NCBI RefSeq assembly: GCF_035989885.1
Contig: NZ_CP108518.1
Span: forward strand, 7,865,001 to 7,929,000
DNA length: 64,000 nt
Reading direction: 5' to 3'
DNA from: Streptomyces sp. NBC_01232
Lineage (GTDB): Bacteria > Actinomycetota > Actinomycetes > Streptomycetales > Streptomycetaceae
Part shown: positions 40,723-49,600 of the stretch, one piece after another
How positions within the stretch are numbered: the stretch's first letter is position 1
Layout of the letters: every line of letters starts with the position of its first letter
Notes under the pieces: generated by a model
What the model was told of the DNA's origin: nothing
What the model saw: only the letters and a program-made list of their open reading frames with translations
The model's database searches: none
Made by a program: the position numbers and the translations under genes

Positions 40723-43530
40723 TCAGGCCGCGGCCAGGGTGCACTCCGCCCAGATGACCTTGCCCTCGGTGGTGTAGCGGGTGCCCCAGGCCTCGGCGAG
40801 CTGCGCGACGAGGAACAGGCCGCGGCCGCCCTCGTCGGTGGTGGCCGACAGACGCATGCGCGGGGCGCTGCTGCTGGCGTCGTGCACCTCGCAGATCAGG
40901 TTGCGGTCGTGGATGAGGCGTACCCGGATGGGCGCGGTGCCGTAGCGGACGGCGTTCGTGACCAGCTCGCTGAGCAGCAGTTCCGTGGCGAACGCGGACT
41001 CCTCAAGCCCCCACCGGCTCAACTGGCGCACGGAGGCGGCGCGGACCTCGGAGACGAGGGCCGGGTCGGCGGCCAGGTCCCAGGTGGCGATCCGGTCCGG
41101 GGGCACGGCGTTGGTGCGGGCGACGAGGAGCGCGATGTCGTCGCAGGGGTGGTCGGGTGCGACGGAGTCGAGGACCGCCTGGCAGGTCTCCTCGGGGGCG
41201 CGGTCGGGGTGGGCGAGCGCGCGGTTCAGCGCGTCGAGGGCCACGTCGAGGTCGCGGTGGCGGTCCTCGATGAGCCCGTCGGTGTACAGGACGAGCTGGC
41301 TGTGCTCGGGGAGCCGCAACTCGACCGACTCGAAGGGCAGGCCGCCGAGGCCGAGCGGGGGACCCGCGGGCAGGTCGAGGAGCGAGACCGTGCCGTCGGG
41401 CCGGACCAGCGCGGGCGGCGGATGGCCCGCCCGGGCCATCGTGCACTGCTGGGAGATGGGGTCGTAGATGGCGTACAGGCAGGTGGCGCCGACGATGCCG
41501 GTGCTGCCGGAGCCGGGCTGGTCGCCGCCCTCCTCACGGTCGAGGCGCACCATCAGGTTGTCCAGGTGGGTGAGGAGCTCGTCGGGAGCGAGTTCCAGTT
41601 CGGCGAAGTTGCGGGCGGCGGTGCGCAGCCGGCCCATGGTGGCGGCGGCGTGCAGTCCGTGGCCGACGACATCGCCGACGAGGAGGGCGACGCGGGCGCC
41701 GGACAGGGGAATGACGTCGAACCAGTCCCCGCCCACCCCCGACTCGGCGGGCAGGTAGCGGTGGGCCACCTCGACCGCGCTCTGTTCGGGGAGGCCGCGC
41801 GGGAGCAGGCTGCGCTGCAGGGACAGGGCGAGGGTGTGCTCGCGGGTGTAGCGGCGGGCGTTGTCGATGCAGAGGGAGGCGCGGGCGGCGAGCTCCTGGG
41901 CCAGCGAGCGGTCGTCGTCGCCGTAGGGGGCGGGGTCCTGCGAGCGGTAGAAGCAGGCGACGCCCAGGATGGCGCCGCGGGCGAGCAGGGGGACCGTGAT
42001 GAGGGAGTGGATGTTGTGCGCGAGGAGCAGTTCGGCGTGTGCGGGATCCTGGGCGATCCAGCCGAAGGCGGCCTTCAGATCGGGCTCCAGCACGGGCTGG
42101 CCGGTGGCGACGGCGCGCATGTGGGGCGTGGTGGGGCGCAGGCTGACCCGGGCGCCCACCGGGTAGAAGGGGCAGTCCTGGCGGATTCCGTGGACGACCG
42201 TGCGGTGCATCTCGGTGGTGGGGCGGGGGGACTCCTCGCCCAGCAGTACGGCTTCGGGGAGGTCGATGGTGACGAAATCGGCCAGTCTCGGGACCGCGGT
42301 CTCGGCGAGCTCCCAGGCGGTGCGGCTCACGTCCAGCGTGGTGCCGATGCGGTTGCTGGCCTCGGCCAGCAGTTCCAGACGCCGCCGCGCAGCGACGGCG
42401 TACTTGCCCACCTCGGGCTCGCCCACCAGCACGAGCCCTCTGACCCTGCCCCGGGCGGGGTCGCCGGACGGCTCGCCGGCCGGCCCGTCGGCGCGCGCTG
42501 CGCCGTGTACGCGGACGGTCGCGGGGCCGGGACCGGGGGTGACGAGGGGGTGCGGTCCGGGCGGCGCGGCGGCCGGGGCGTGGGTGTGGTCCGGGCCGGG
42601 GGCGTGCCGCTCCGAGTCCTCGGGGAGCAGCGCCTCGACGACCACGCCCTCCACCCCGGAGGCACTGGTCACGGGGCGGCTGACCAGAGTGACCCATCGG
42701 CCGCGGGACAGGGGCACCTCGGCGGCGGCCCGCCGGTCCGCGGACATCAGCTCCGTGGCCTTCTCCTTGAGGGTCGTCTGATCGCTCTGCTCCAGTTCGC
42801 TCTGGAGGAACTCGTCCATGCCGACCGGGTGTCCGTTGAAGCCGTACTCGCCGGTCCGGGCCAGGCTCGCGGCGTCGAGGTAGGCCTGCAGCAGGCCGTG
42901 CTCGCGAGCCGAACTCTGGTCCATCAGCCGTCGTTCGATGGCTTCGGCGGCCTTGCGCACCACGGGGATCAGCGCCGGGTCCGCCTCGGTGTACGGGTAG
43001 CCGAGGCACAGGACGCCCTGGATGTGCCCGCTGAGCTGGTCGCGCAGGGGGATGGCGGTGCAGGCGCTCGACTGGGACCGCTCGGCGAAGTGCTCGGCGC
43101 CGTAGACCTGGCACAGTCGCCGCTCCGCGAGGGTGAGCCCGATGCCGTTCGTGCCGGCGACCTGCTCGGCGAAGACGAACCCGGGAACGATCTGGATCGG
43201 GGGGAGCTGCCTGAGCATGGACTTCTCGCCGAAACGGCGGGCGAGCACCATGCCGTGACCGTCGGCGAGACTGATGTTGGTCCGGCTGCCCGCGAAGATC
43301 GACTGGAGCCGGTCGAGCACGGGCTCGGCCGCCCGCAGCAGGGGACCGTCCGGGTCGATGTCCTGCTTGAAGGGGAGATCCAGCTGGTCCGGCGACAGCC
43401 CCAGCAGACGGCTGCGCTGCCACGAGCTCAGGATCGGACTTCTCACGCTCCCCTCGACGGACTCGCCCTGCAGGAACCGGTCACGAAAACGCACGGGGCC
43501 GATGCGGTCCCCGACGACCCCCATGTGCAT
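40723..43530 (-). CDS. SpoIIE-type PP2C phosphatase with GAF sensors and a C-terminal HATPase domain
   Basis: A 935-residue signalling protein. An N-terminal GAF-like region resembles that of acetoin-activator proteins (VLDRLQSIFAGSRTNISLAD). A second GAF follows (ETAVPRLADFVTIDLPEAVL, about 440). PP2C/SpoIIE starts at about 585 (VEVAHRYLPAESGVGGDWFD and LLVGDVVGHGLHAAATMGRL, with DG metal ligands). The last 130 residues are a HATPase_c_2 domain of RsbW type (LLLSELVTNAVRYGTAPIRV). It probably dephosphorylates an anti-anti-sigma factor in a stress-sigma pathway. The GTG/ATG cluster at 43524-43533 holds the start; 43530 follows GAGGGGAAGTG. Confidence 0.9.
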   Translation of the reverse strand: MHMGVVGDRIGPVRFRDRFLQGESVEGSVRSPILSSWQRSRLLGLSPDQLDLPFKQDIDPDGPLLRAAEPVLDRLQSIFAGSRTNISLADGHGMVLARRFGEKSMLRQLPPIQIVPGFVFAEQVAGTNGIGLTLAERRLCQVYGAEHFAERSQSSACTAIPLRDQLSGHIQGVLCLGYPYTEADPALIPVVRKAAEAIERRLMDQSSAREHGLLQAYLDAASLARTGEYGFNGHPVGMDEFLQSELEQSDQTTLKEKATELMSADRRAAAEVPLSRGRWVTLVSRPVTSASGVEGVVVEALLPEDSERHAPGPDHTHAPAAAPPGPHPLVTPGPGPATVRVHGAARADGPAGEPSGDPARGRVRGLVLVGEPEVGKYAVAARRRLELLAEASNRIGTTLDVSRTAWELAETAVPRLADFVTIDLPEAVLLGEESPRPTTEMHRTVVHGIRQDCPFYPVGARVSLRPTTPHMRAVATGQPVLEPDLKAAFGWIAQDPAHAELLLAHNIHSLITVPLLARGAILGVACFYRSQDPAPYGDDDRSLAQELAARASLCIDNARRYTREHTLALSLQRSLLPRGLPEQSAVEVAHRYLPAESGVGGDWFDVIPLSGARVALLVGDVVGHGLHAAATMGRLRTAARNFAELELAPDELLTHLDNLMVRLDREEGGDQPGSGSTGIVGATCLYAIYDPISQQCTMARAGHPPPALVRPDGTVSLLDLPAGPPLGLGGLPFESVELRLPEHSQLVLYTDGLIEDRHRDLDVALDALNRALAHPDRAPEETCQAVLDSVAPDHPCDDIALLVARTNAVPPDRIATWDLAADPALVSEVRAASVRQLSRWGLEESAFATELLLSELVTNAVRYGTAPIRVRLIHDRNLICEVHDASSSAPRMRLSATTDEGGRGLFLVAQLAEAWGTRYTTEGKVIWAECTLAAA

Positions 43531-43625
43531 CACTTCCCCTCACCGGAGCACCCTCGATCGCCAGATTTGAGTATATTCCTCACGTTTCGGCAATGAGCAG
43601 GGGAGCGAAGGGAACAGTGCCGCCT

Positions 43626-44573
43626 TCACAGGATCGCGACCGGATTGACGGGCGAACCCGTCCCGCCGGGCACGTTCAGCGGCGTCACGACGAGCATGAA
43701 CGCGTACCGTCCCGCTTCGGCGCAAGCGGCGGCCAGCGGTTCCAGGTCGAGGTTGTCCAGCAGCGGTACGCCCATCGCCGCGACCGCCAGCGCGTGGACG
43801 GGGGAGTGCAGCCCCTCGACCGGGGAGGGCCGTACGTCGCTGTCCCCGTCGGCGCCGAGCAGTGCGACGGCGCGCTCGGCGAGCAGGGGCACGGCGTCCA
43901 CGTGCCAGCCCGCGCTCGCCACGTCGGGGTTCCAGGGGCCGAGTTCCCGGCGCCTGCGCAAGGCTCCCGAGCGCAGCAGCACCGCATCGCCGTCGCCGAC
44001 GGTCACGCCGAGTGCCCGTTCCGCGGCGACGAGGTCCCGCGCGTGCACCGCACGCCCCGGTTCCAGCCATTCGATCCCGAGGGCGGCGGGCAGGTCGATC
44101 AGGACGCCCCGCGTGACCAGCGGGCCGAGTGCCGAAACGGAGCCGAAGCGGGCTCCCGCGGCATCGACCTCGTCGCGCGCCGCGCGGCCGCCGTACAGTC
44201 GCCCCCGGTAGGCGACGTGTGACAGCGCGTCGAGGTGGCTCACCCCCTTGCCGTGGTAGTCCACGGCGAGGAAGTCCTTGTAGACCGACGGCTCCGGTGG
44301 CTCCACGTCCCCCAGCTCCGACATGTGGTGCAGGGCGGGCTTCGTGTTGTCAGGCCCGGGGCGGGTGTCCCAGGGCCTGCCCAGCGGGACGACCGTGCCG
44401 GAGCGGGCCGTGGCGGTGGCCCTGCGCACGTGCTCCGCCGTCACCCGGTTCCAGGCGCCGCGATCGGCCGCCGCCCACCGGCCCCACGTACGGACCGTCT
44501 CGAACAGCGCGTCGAAGTCCTCCCGGGAGACGGCGGGCCCGTTCGCGGGGCCCTCGGCGGGGTTGCTGCCCAT
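43626..44573 (-). CDS. cyclase family protein (kynurenine formamidase-like)
   Basis: A 315-residue metal-dependent hydrolase of the cyclase family (DUF/PF04199). The metal-binding motif appears as HGKGVSHLDALSH with His107, His113, Asp115 and His119, in place of the usual HxGTHxDxPxH. The C-terminal NLDLEPLAAACAEAGRYAFM and VTPLNVPGGTGSPVNPVAIL also match. Members hydrolyse N-formylkynurenine or related amides and lactones, but many are of unknown substrate. It starts 92 bp from the divergent epimerase-like gene. Whether it takes part in the KS-AOS pathway is open. Confidence 0.88.
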   Translation of the reverse strand: MGSNPAEGPANGPAVSREDFDALFETVRTWGRWAAADRGAWNRVTAEHVRRATATARSGTVVPLGRPWDTRPGPDNTKPALHHMSELGDVEPPEPSVYKDFLAVDYHGKGVSHLDALSHVAYRGRLYGGRAARDEVDAAGARFGSVSALGPLVTRGVLIDLPAALGIEWLEPGRAVHARDLVAAERALGVTVGDGDAVLLRSGALRRRRELGPWNPDVASAGWHVDAVPLLAERAVALLGADGDSDVRPSPVEGLHSPVHALAVAAMGVPLLDNLDLEPLAAACAEAGRYAFMLVVTPLNVPGGTGSPVNPVAIL

Positions 44574-44664
44574 GTGCCCAGTGTCCGGCGGTTCGCGTCG
44601 GCGCGCTGGCCGGTACGCGATCTACCCGGCCGGGGGCGCCGGGCGCTCGCGCTAGTGTGCGCAC

Positions 44665-45606
44665 GTGAGCTTTCATGTCGTCATAGGTTTTGGACCGGCC
44701 GGCGCAGCCACTGCCCGGATTCTCGCCGAACAGGGCCATACCGTAAGGGTCGTCACCAGATCGGGGCGAAGCCCGGAACCGGGAATCGAGCACGTAGCGC
44801 TGGACGCGACCGACTCCGGGCGGCTGACCGACCTGGCGCGGGGCGCGGCCGCCCTCCACAGCTGTGCGGCGCCGCCCTACCACCAGTGGGTGGGCCAATG
44901 GCCGCCGCTGGCCTCGTCGCTGTGCGCCGCGGCCGAGGCGACCGGGGCCGTACTGGTCATGCTGGGCAACCTCTACGGCTACGGCCCGGTGGACGGTCCC
45001 CTCACCGAGGAGCTGCCGCTCGCGGCGACCGGCCCCAAGGGGCGGGTGCGCGCCGCGGTCTGGGAGCAGGCCCGGTCACTGCACGAGCAGGGCCGGATCA
45101 GAGCGGTCGAGGTGCGCGCGTCGGACTTCTTCGGACCCGGCGTCACCGATGGCGGCCACCTCGCCGGACGGGTCGTGCCGCCGCTGCTGCGCGGCAAGCC
45201 GGTCACCACGCTGGGGGACCCGAACGCCCCGCACAGCTGGACGTACCTCCCCGACGTGGCCAGGACACTGGCCGAGGTCGCGGGGGAGGAGCGGGCGTGG
45301 GGGCGGGCCTGGCACGTGCCGACCCAACCGGCTCTGTCCGTAGGAGAGATGGTCGACCGCCTCGCGGCCCGAGCGGGAACGGGGCCGGTCGCCGTGCGCA
45401 GGCTCCCGTCCGCCGTGGTCGGCGTGGCGTCGCTCGTCTCCCCGCTGCTGCGTGAACTGAAGGAAGTCCGCTACCAGTTCGACCGCCCGTTCATCGTGGA
45501 CTCGAGCGCCTACGAGAAGGCGTTCACGGCGGCGGCCACGCCCGTCGACGAGCAGGTCGAGGCGACGGTGGACTGGTGGCGGGAGCGACTGGCGACCGGC
45601 GGATGA
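44665..45606 (+). CDS. NAD-dependent epimerase/dehydratase-like protein
   Basis: A 313-residue extended-SDR protein. The N-terminal VVIGFGPAGAATARILAEQG is a GxGxxG Rossmann motif of a variant kind. LYGYGPVDGPLTEELPLAAT and SWTYLPDVARTLAEVAGEER match epimerases, where YGPG...PL and WTYxxDVA recur. The usual YxxxK pair is not clearly present (GPKGRVRAAVWEQARSLHEQ stands where it would be), so catalysis may differ. The GTG at 44665 is used. It stops one base before the KS-ACP-AOS reading frame begins, which suggests one transcript. It could act on the product of that enzyme, but this is inference. Confidence 0.8.
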   Translation: MSFHVVIGFGPAGAATARILAEQGHTVRVVTRSGRSPEPGIEHVALDATDSGRLTDLARGAAALHSCAAPPYHQWVGQWPPLASSLCAAAEATGAVLVMLGNLYGYGPVDGPLTEELPLAATGPKGRVRAAVWEQARSLHEQGRIRAVEVRASDFFGPGVTDGGHLAGRVVPPLLRGKPVTTLGDPNAPHSWTYLPDVARTLAEVAGEERAWGRAWHVPTQPALSVGEMVDRLAARAGTGPVAVRRLPSAVVGVASLVSPLLRELKEVRYQFDRPFIVDSSAYEKAFTAAATPVDEQVEATVDWWRERLATGG

Positions 45607-45625
45607 CGTGCGTGACGGGACGGGC

Positions 45626-48600
45626 ATGGACCACATAGAGGACCCGAGGGGCCCGCGGCGGGAGGACATCGCCGTCGTGGGGATGGCGTGCCGGTTCCCG
45701 GGAGCGCGCAATGTGAACCAGTACTGGCGGCTCCTGACGGACCCGCAGCCACAGTTCGGGGCGATCCCGGACGCGCGCTGGCGTTCCGCGGCCTTCCTCA
45801 GCGACAACTTACGTGACACCTCGTCGGCGTACACGGACACCATGGCGCTGCTGCCGGACGTGGGCCACTTCGACGCGGCCCACTACGGCATCCCGCCGCG
45901 CCGGGCCCGGGCGATGGACCCGCAGGCCCGGCTGCTGATCGACCTCGCCCGCGAGGCGATCCAGGACGCGGGGTGGGAAGCCGACGGCTTCGACCGCGAG
46001 GAGACCTCCGTGATCACCGCTCTCACCGAGGGCGGCTACCGAGAGCTCAGCACCCTGCAGGTCCGGATGCGCCAGCTGGCCGGTGGCGAGTTCGGGGCGC
46101 GCATCGCCCACCCCCGCCTGCCGGATTCGGTCCGCGCGGTGGACGGGCTGAGCGGCACCTCCGTGGCCGGGCTCCTGCTCAACATGGGCCCGAACACGAT
46201 AAGTTCCGTCTTCGACCTGCACGGCGAGAGCTACGCCCTGGACTCGGCGTGCTCGGGCGGACTCATGGCCGTCGCCAACGCGGTGCACGCACTGCGCGCG
46301 GGCCGCTCCCGCATCGCCCTCGCGGGCGGCGCCCAACTGGTACTCACCCCCGACCTGCTGGTCGGGCTGTGCCGGATCGGCGCCATCTCGCGCAGCGGAC
46401 GGTGCCTGCCCTTCGGCGCCGGGGCCGACGGCTTCGTCCTGGGCGAGGGGGCGGGGGTACTGGTGCTGCGGCCCCTCACCGACGCCCTGGCGGCCGGTGA
46501 CCGGGTCTACGCGGTGATCCGCGGTGTGGGAACGGCCAACGACGGGACCGTGCAGGGCGGCATGCACCCGCAGGCGGCCGGGCAGCTGCGCACGCTGCGC
46601 CGGGCCTACCGGGACGCGGGCCTGGCTCCGGACGCGGTGGGCTACCTGGAGGCGCACGGCACCGGGACCACGGTCGGCGACCCCGTCGAACTCGCCGTCC
46701 TGCGCGAACTGCGCGGTGAGGGAGCCGAACCCGCCTACCTCGGAGCCGTGAAGGCCGTGGTCGGGCACTCGCTGAACTCCGCGGGGATCGCCGGGCTCAT
46801 CAAATCGGTCCTGTCCGTGCAACGGGGCGTGATACCCCCGCAGCCGGACTGCGACCTCGCCGATCGCTCCGGGCTCGTCGCCGCGCGGCTGACCGTACCG
46901 ACGGCCCCGACCCCGTGGCCGGACCGCGCCGGTCCGCGCCGGGCGGGGGTGAGCGCCTTCGGCTTCGGAGGCACAGGTGTCCACCTGGTGGTGGAGCAGT
47001 GCACCGCGGCCCCGGCAGCACCCGTCGCAGCCGACGGCGCGCCGCACGTACTGTTCCTCAGCGCGCGCGACCGGGAAGGGCTGGCCCGCCACGCCCGGGA
47101 GCTCGCCGAGACCATCGCAGCAGACCGGCCCCCGCTGGCCGCGGTCGCGGACACGCTCGCGCGCCGTACGCCCCTCACGGAACACCTCCGCGTGGTGGTG
47201 CGGGACACGGCCGACGCCGTCGCCCGGCTGACCGAGGCGGGCCGTAGCGAGGGCCGCGCGGAGGGCCGCGCGGAGGGCCGCGCGGAGCACAACGCCACCG
47301 GCCCGGCGCCCCGGCCCACGGGGGTGCGGACACCCCCGTGCACCCTGCCGCCGAGCCCACTCGCCCCGCGCCGTCACTGGGTCGTGGACGAATCGGCGCG
47401 GGACGTGCCGCATCCGGTCGTCACGGAGCCCGTCGCACCGGCCGTGAGCCGGTCGGACGGAGCGTCCGGCGCAGCGGCCGTCTCCTCCGCCTCCGCCGCT
47501 TCCGTCGTGCTCGAAGAGGTCTCCCGGGCCGGCGTCTTCCCGCTCTCCGAGCTTGGCGAGGACCTGCTGCTGGTGGCCGACCTCGGCTTCGACTCCCTGA
47601 TGCTGCAGGAGCTCGAAGTCAACATCGGCAGGCGCATACCGGGTTTCCGGGCCGAGGAGCTGTTCTCCCGCGAACTCACGGTCGGCCGGCTGGTCGAACT
47701 CGTCGATCCGGACCGGACGCGGAGCGCGGCGGCCCCCGCCGGAGCGGCGACCGGACCGGGGCCCGCCGAATGGAGCGCCGGCACGGCCGACATCGACGAG
47801 TTCCCGGAGGTCGGCGAGCTGGAACGACGCCTCGGCTGGATCACCGACAGCGGCGCGGACAACCCGTACTTCCGGGTCCACGAGGGCAACGTCCGCGACA
47901 CGACCGTCATCGCGGGCCGCGCCTTCCTGTCCTTCGGCAGCTACAACTACCTCGGGCTGTCCGGTCATCCGGCGGTCAACGAAGCCGTGCACCGAGCGGT
48001 GGAGCGGTACGGCACCTCGGTCTCGGCGAGCCGCGTGCTCTCCGGCGAACGGGACCTGACCGTACGGCTGGAGCGGGCGCTGGCGGACTTCCTCGGCGTC
48101 GGCGACTGCCTGACGCTCGTGAGCGGCCATGCCACCAACGTCACCGCGATCGGACACCTCGTCGGCGCGGAAGACCTCGTGGTGCACGACGCGCTCGCCC
48201 ACGACAGCATCCTCCAGGGCTGCGCGCTGTCCGGGGCGGCCCGACGTCCCTTCGCCCACAACGACATCGGCCAGCTGGAGCACATGCTGCGGCTCAACAG
48301 GTCCCGCTTCCGGCGCGTGCTGATCGCGGTCGAGGGCGCCTACAGCATGGACGGCGACCTCGTCGACCTGCCCGCCGTGATCGAGCTGAAGAAGCGCTAC
48401 GGGGCCCTGCTGATGGTCGACGAGGCCCACAGCATCGGCACCGTGGGCGAACGCGGGCGCGGAGTGGGCGAGTTCCACGGCGTCGACCGATCCGAGGTGG
48501 ACCTGTGGATGGGCACCCTCTCCAAGGCCTTCGCCAGCTGCGGCGGTTACCTCGGCGGCTCGGCACGGATGGTGCGCTGGCTGCGCCACACGCTCCCCGG

Positions 48601-48985
48601 CTTCGTCTACAGCGTCGGCCTGACCCCGCCCAACGCGGCCGCGGCACTGGCCGCCACCGAGCTGCTCATCGCGGAGCCGGAGCGGGTGCGCGCGCTCCGG
48701 CGCAACTCCGGGCTCTTCCTCGAACTGGCCGCCTCGGCCGGTCTGGCGACGGGCACCAGCGCCGACACCCCGATCGTTCCGTGCATCTTCGGCGACTCGG
48801 AGCGGACCCTGCGCGTCGCCGACGCACTGTTCGCCCGGGGCGTCGTCGCCGACCCGATCTTCCACCCCGCCGTCGCGGAGGGGCTGTCGAGGCTGCGGTT
48901 CTTCATCACCGCCGAACACCGCGCGGACGACATCCGGCGCGCCGTGTCGATCCTGGCCGAGGAGGTGGCGGCCACCGGGCGATGA
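45626..48985 (+). CDS. hybrid KS-ACP-alpha-oxoamine synthase (type I PKS fused to PLP aminotransferase); TTA codon
   Basis: A protein of about 1,119 residues. KS at about 20-460 has DSACSGG (Cys near 214), EAHGTGTTVGDPVE and VGHSLNSAG. The post-KS linker follows (VLFLSARDREGLARHARELA), and then CTLPPSPLAPRRHWVVDE, which resembles the post-AT linker, but no AT lies between. An ACP at about 630-690 has LGFDSLM. From about 720 an alpha-oxoamine synthase domain (as in KBL or serine palmitoyltransferase) has DEAHSIG and LSKAFASCGGYLGG, with Lys near 973 binding PLP. No KR, DH or TE is present. A TTA codon is at 45809. It should join an acyl chain and an amino acid by decarboxylation. Confidence 0.9.
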   Translation: MDHIEDPRGPRREDIAVVGMACRFPGARNVNQYWRLLTDPQPQFGAIPDARWRSAAFLSDNLRDTSSAYTDTMALLPDVGHFDAAHYGIPPRRARAMDPQARLLIDLAREAIQDAGWEADGFDREETSVITALTEGGYRELSTLQVRMRQLAGGEFGARIAHPRLPDSVRAVDGLSGTSVAGLLLNMGPNTISSVFDLHGESYALDSACSGGLMAVANAVHALRAGRSRIALAGGAQLVLTPDLLVGLCRIGAISRSGRCLPFGAGADGFVLGEGAGVLVLRPLTDALAAGDRVYAVIRGVGTANDGTVQGGMHPQAAGQLRTLRRAYRDAGLAPDAVGYLEAHGTGTTVGDPVELAVLRELRGEGAEPAYLGAVKAVVGHSLNSAGIAGLIKSVLSVQRGVIPPQPDCDLADRSGLVAARLTVPTAPTPWPDRAGPRRAGVSAFGFGGTGVHLVVEQCTAAPAAPVAADGAPHVLFLSARDREGLARHARELAETIAADRPPLAAVADTLARRTPLTEHLRVVVRDTADAVARLTEAGRSEGRAEGRAEGRAEHNATGPAPRPTGVRTPPCTLPPSPLAPRRHWVVDESARDVPHPVVTEPVAPAVSRSDGASGAAAVSSASAASVVLEEVSRAGVFPLSELGEDLLLVADLGFDSLMLQELEVNIGRRIPGFRAEELFSRELTVGRLVELVDPDRTRSAAAPAGAATGPGPAEWSAGTADIDEFPEVGELERRLGWITDSGADNPYFRVHEGNVRDTTVIAGRAFLSFGSYNYLGLSGHPAVNEAVHRAVERYGTSVSASRVLSGERDLTVRLERALADFLGVGDCLTLVSGHATNVTAIGHLVGAEDLVVHDALAHDSILQGCALSGAARRPFAHNDIGQLEHMLRLNRSRFRRVLIAVEGAYSMDGDLVDLPAVIELKKRYGALLMVDEAHSIGTVGERGRGVGEFHGVDRSEVDLWMGTLSKAFASCGGYLGGSARMVRWLRHTLPGFVYSVGLTPPNAAAALAATELLIAEPERVRALRRNSGLFLELAASAGLATGTSADTPIVPCIFGDSERTLRVADALFARGVVADPIFHPAVAEGLSRLRFFITAEHRADDIRRAVSILAEEVAATGR
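47251..47286 (+). repeat. 12-bp tandem repeat inside the KS-AOS linker
   Basis: GGGCCGCGCGGA occurs three times without change from 47251 to 47286. It encodes GRAEGRAEGRAE in the unstructured linker before the ACP. Slippage here would lengthen the linker in units of four residues without breaking the frame. Confidence 0.8.
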
Positions 48986-48991
48986 GGGAGC

Positions 48992-49030
48992 CACGTCAGA
49001 TCACCACGTCAGATCGCCGCGTCAGATCAG
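48992..49030. repeat. three 13-bp direct repeats at the ImmA stop codon
   Basis: CACGTCAGATCAC, CACGTCAGATCGC and CGCGTCAGATCAG follow each other at 48992, 49005 and 49018. On the minus strand each reads a TGA. The one at 49022-49024 is the stop codon of the ImmA gene. Confidence 0.75.
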
Positions 49031-49600
49031 CGTGCGTTCGATGCGGCTGAGCGTCGCGCTCCTGGCGGGATTGCCGTCCGTGCCCGGTTCCGCGGCCGGC
49101 TCCGGGTCGTGCCGCTTCCCGGCGTCGTCCATCCGCTGGGAGAGGAGGTAGGCGATGATCTCCGCCTCCTGCTCCTGGACGTCGTCGTAGGTGGCGCGCA
49201 GGAGCATGTCGCGTACGAGTTGGGGGTCGAGGTTGGGGAAGAGGAGGCGGGCGGCCGCCTCGTCCAGCCCGCCCGCGCCTCGATGGCAGCAGATGATGTG
49301 GCCCAGCTCGTGCAAGATGATGTGCTCCTGATGCGCGCCGGTGGTGTTGGCGTCGTAGAAGATGAGGTCCTCGTCGCGTGCGGCGACCCACATGCCGCAC
49401 GGATGCGACGAGGGCATCTGCATCGGGACCAGCGTGATCGGCCGGTCGCGCACCTCACCGAGGTGGCGGCAGAGCTCGGCCACATCGGCCACCTTCGGCA
49501 GGCCGAGCTCGGCGATCCGCTGCGCGCCGGCCTTCCGGAGCTTCTTGAGCCGGCTGCGGCGGTCCTGGTCGGCCGACCGTTCCTTGCGGGCGCCCCTCAT
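49022..49600 (-). CDS. ImmA/IrrE family metallopeptidase
   Basis: A 192-residue zinc-metallopeptidase-like protein. The catalytic motif HELGH is at residues 97-101, preceded by FYDANTTGAHQEHIIL and followed by IICCHRGAGG and the second-half helices ATYDDVQEQEAEIIAYLLSQ, in which Glu is the likely third ligand. ImmA and IrrE proteins cleave phage-repressor-like regulators in Bacillus and Deinococcus. Its ATG overlaps the XRE gene stop (ATGA), so the pair is translationally coupled. Its most likely target is the XRE regulator encoded just upstream. Direct repeats surround its stop codon. Confidence 0.88.
   Translation of the reverse strand: MRGARKERSADQDRRSRLKKLRKAGAQRIAELGLPKVADVAELCRHLGEVRDRPITLVPMQMPSSHPCGMWVAARDEDLIFYDANTTGAHQEHIILHELGHIICCHRGAGGLDEAAARLLFPNLDPQLVRDMLLRATYDDVQEQEAEIIAYLLSQRMDDAGKRHDPEPAAEPGTDGNPARSATLSRIERTLI

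Noticed and set aside
41534..43423. 629-codon frame in another phase within the SpoIIE gene
   Set aside because: It is Arg/Pro-rich with no motif and overlaps the PP2C and GAF coding sequence.
40723..44573. Operon relation between the SpoIIE-type gene and the cyclase gene
   Set aside because: A 95-bp AT-rich gap with the SpoIIE start region separates them, and there is no overlap or shared function.
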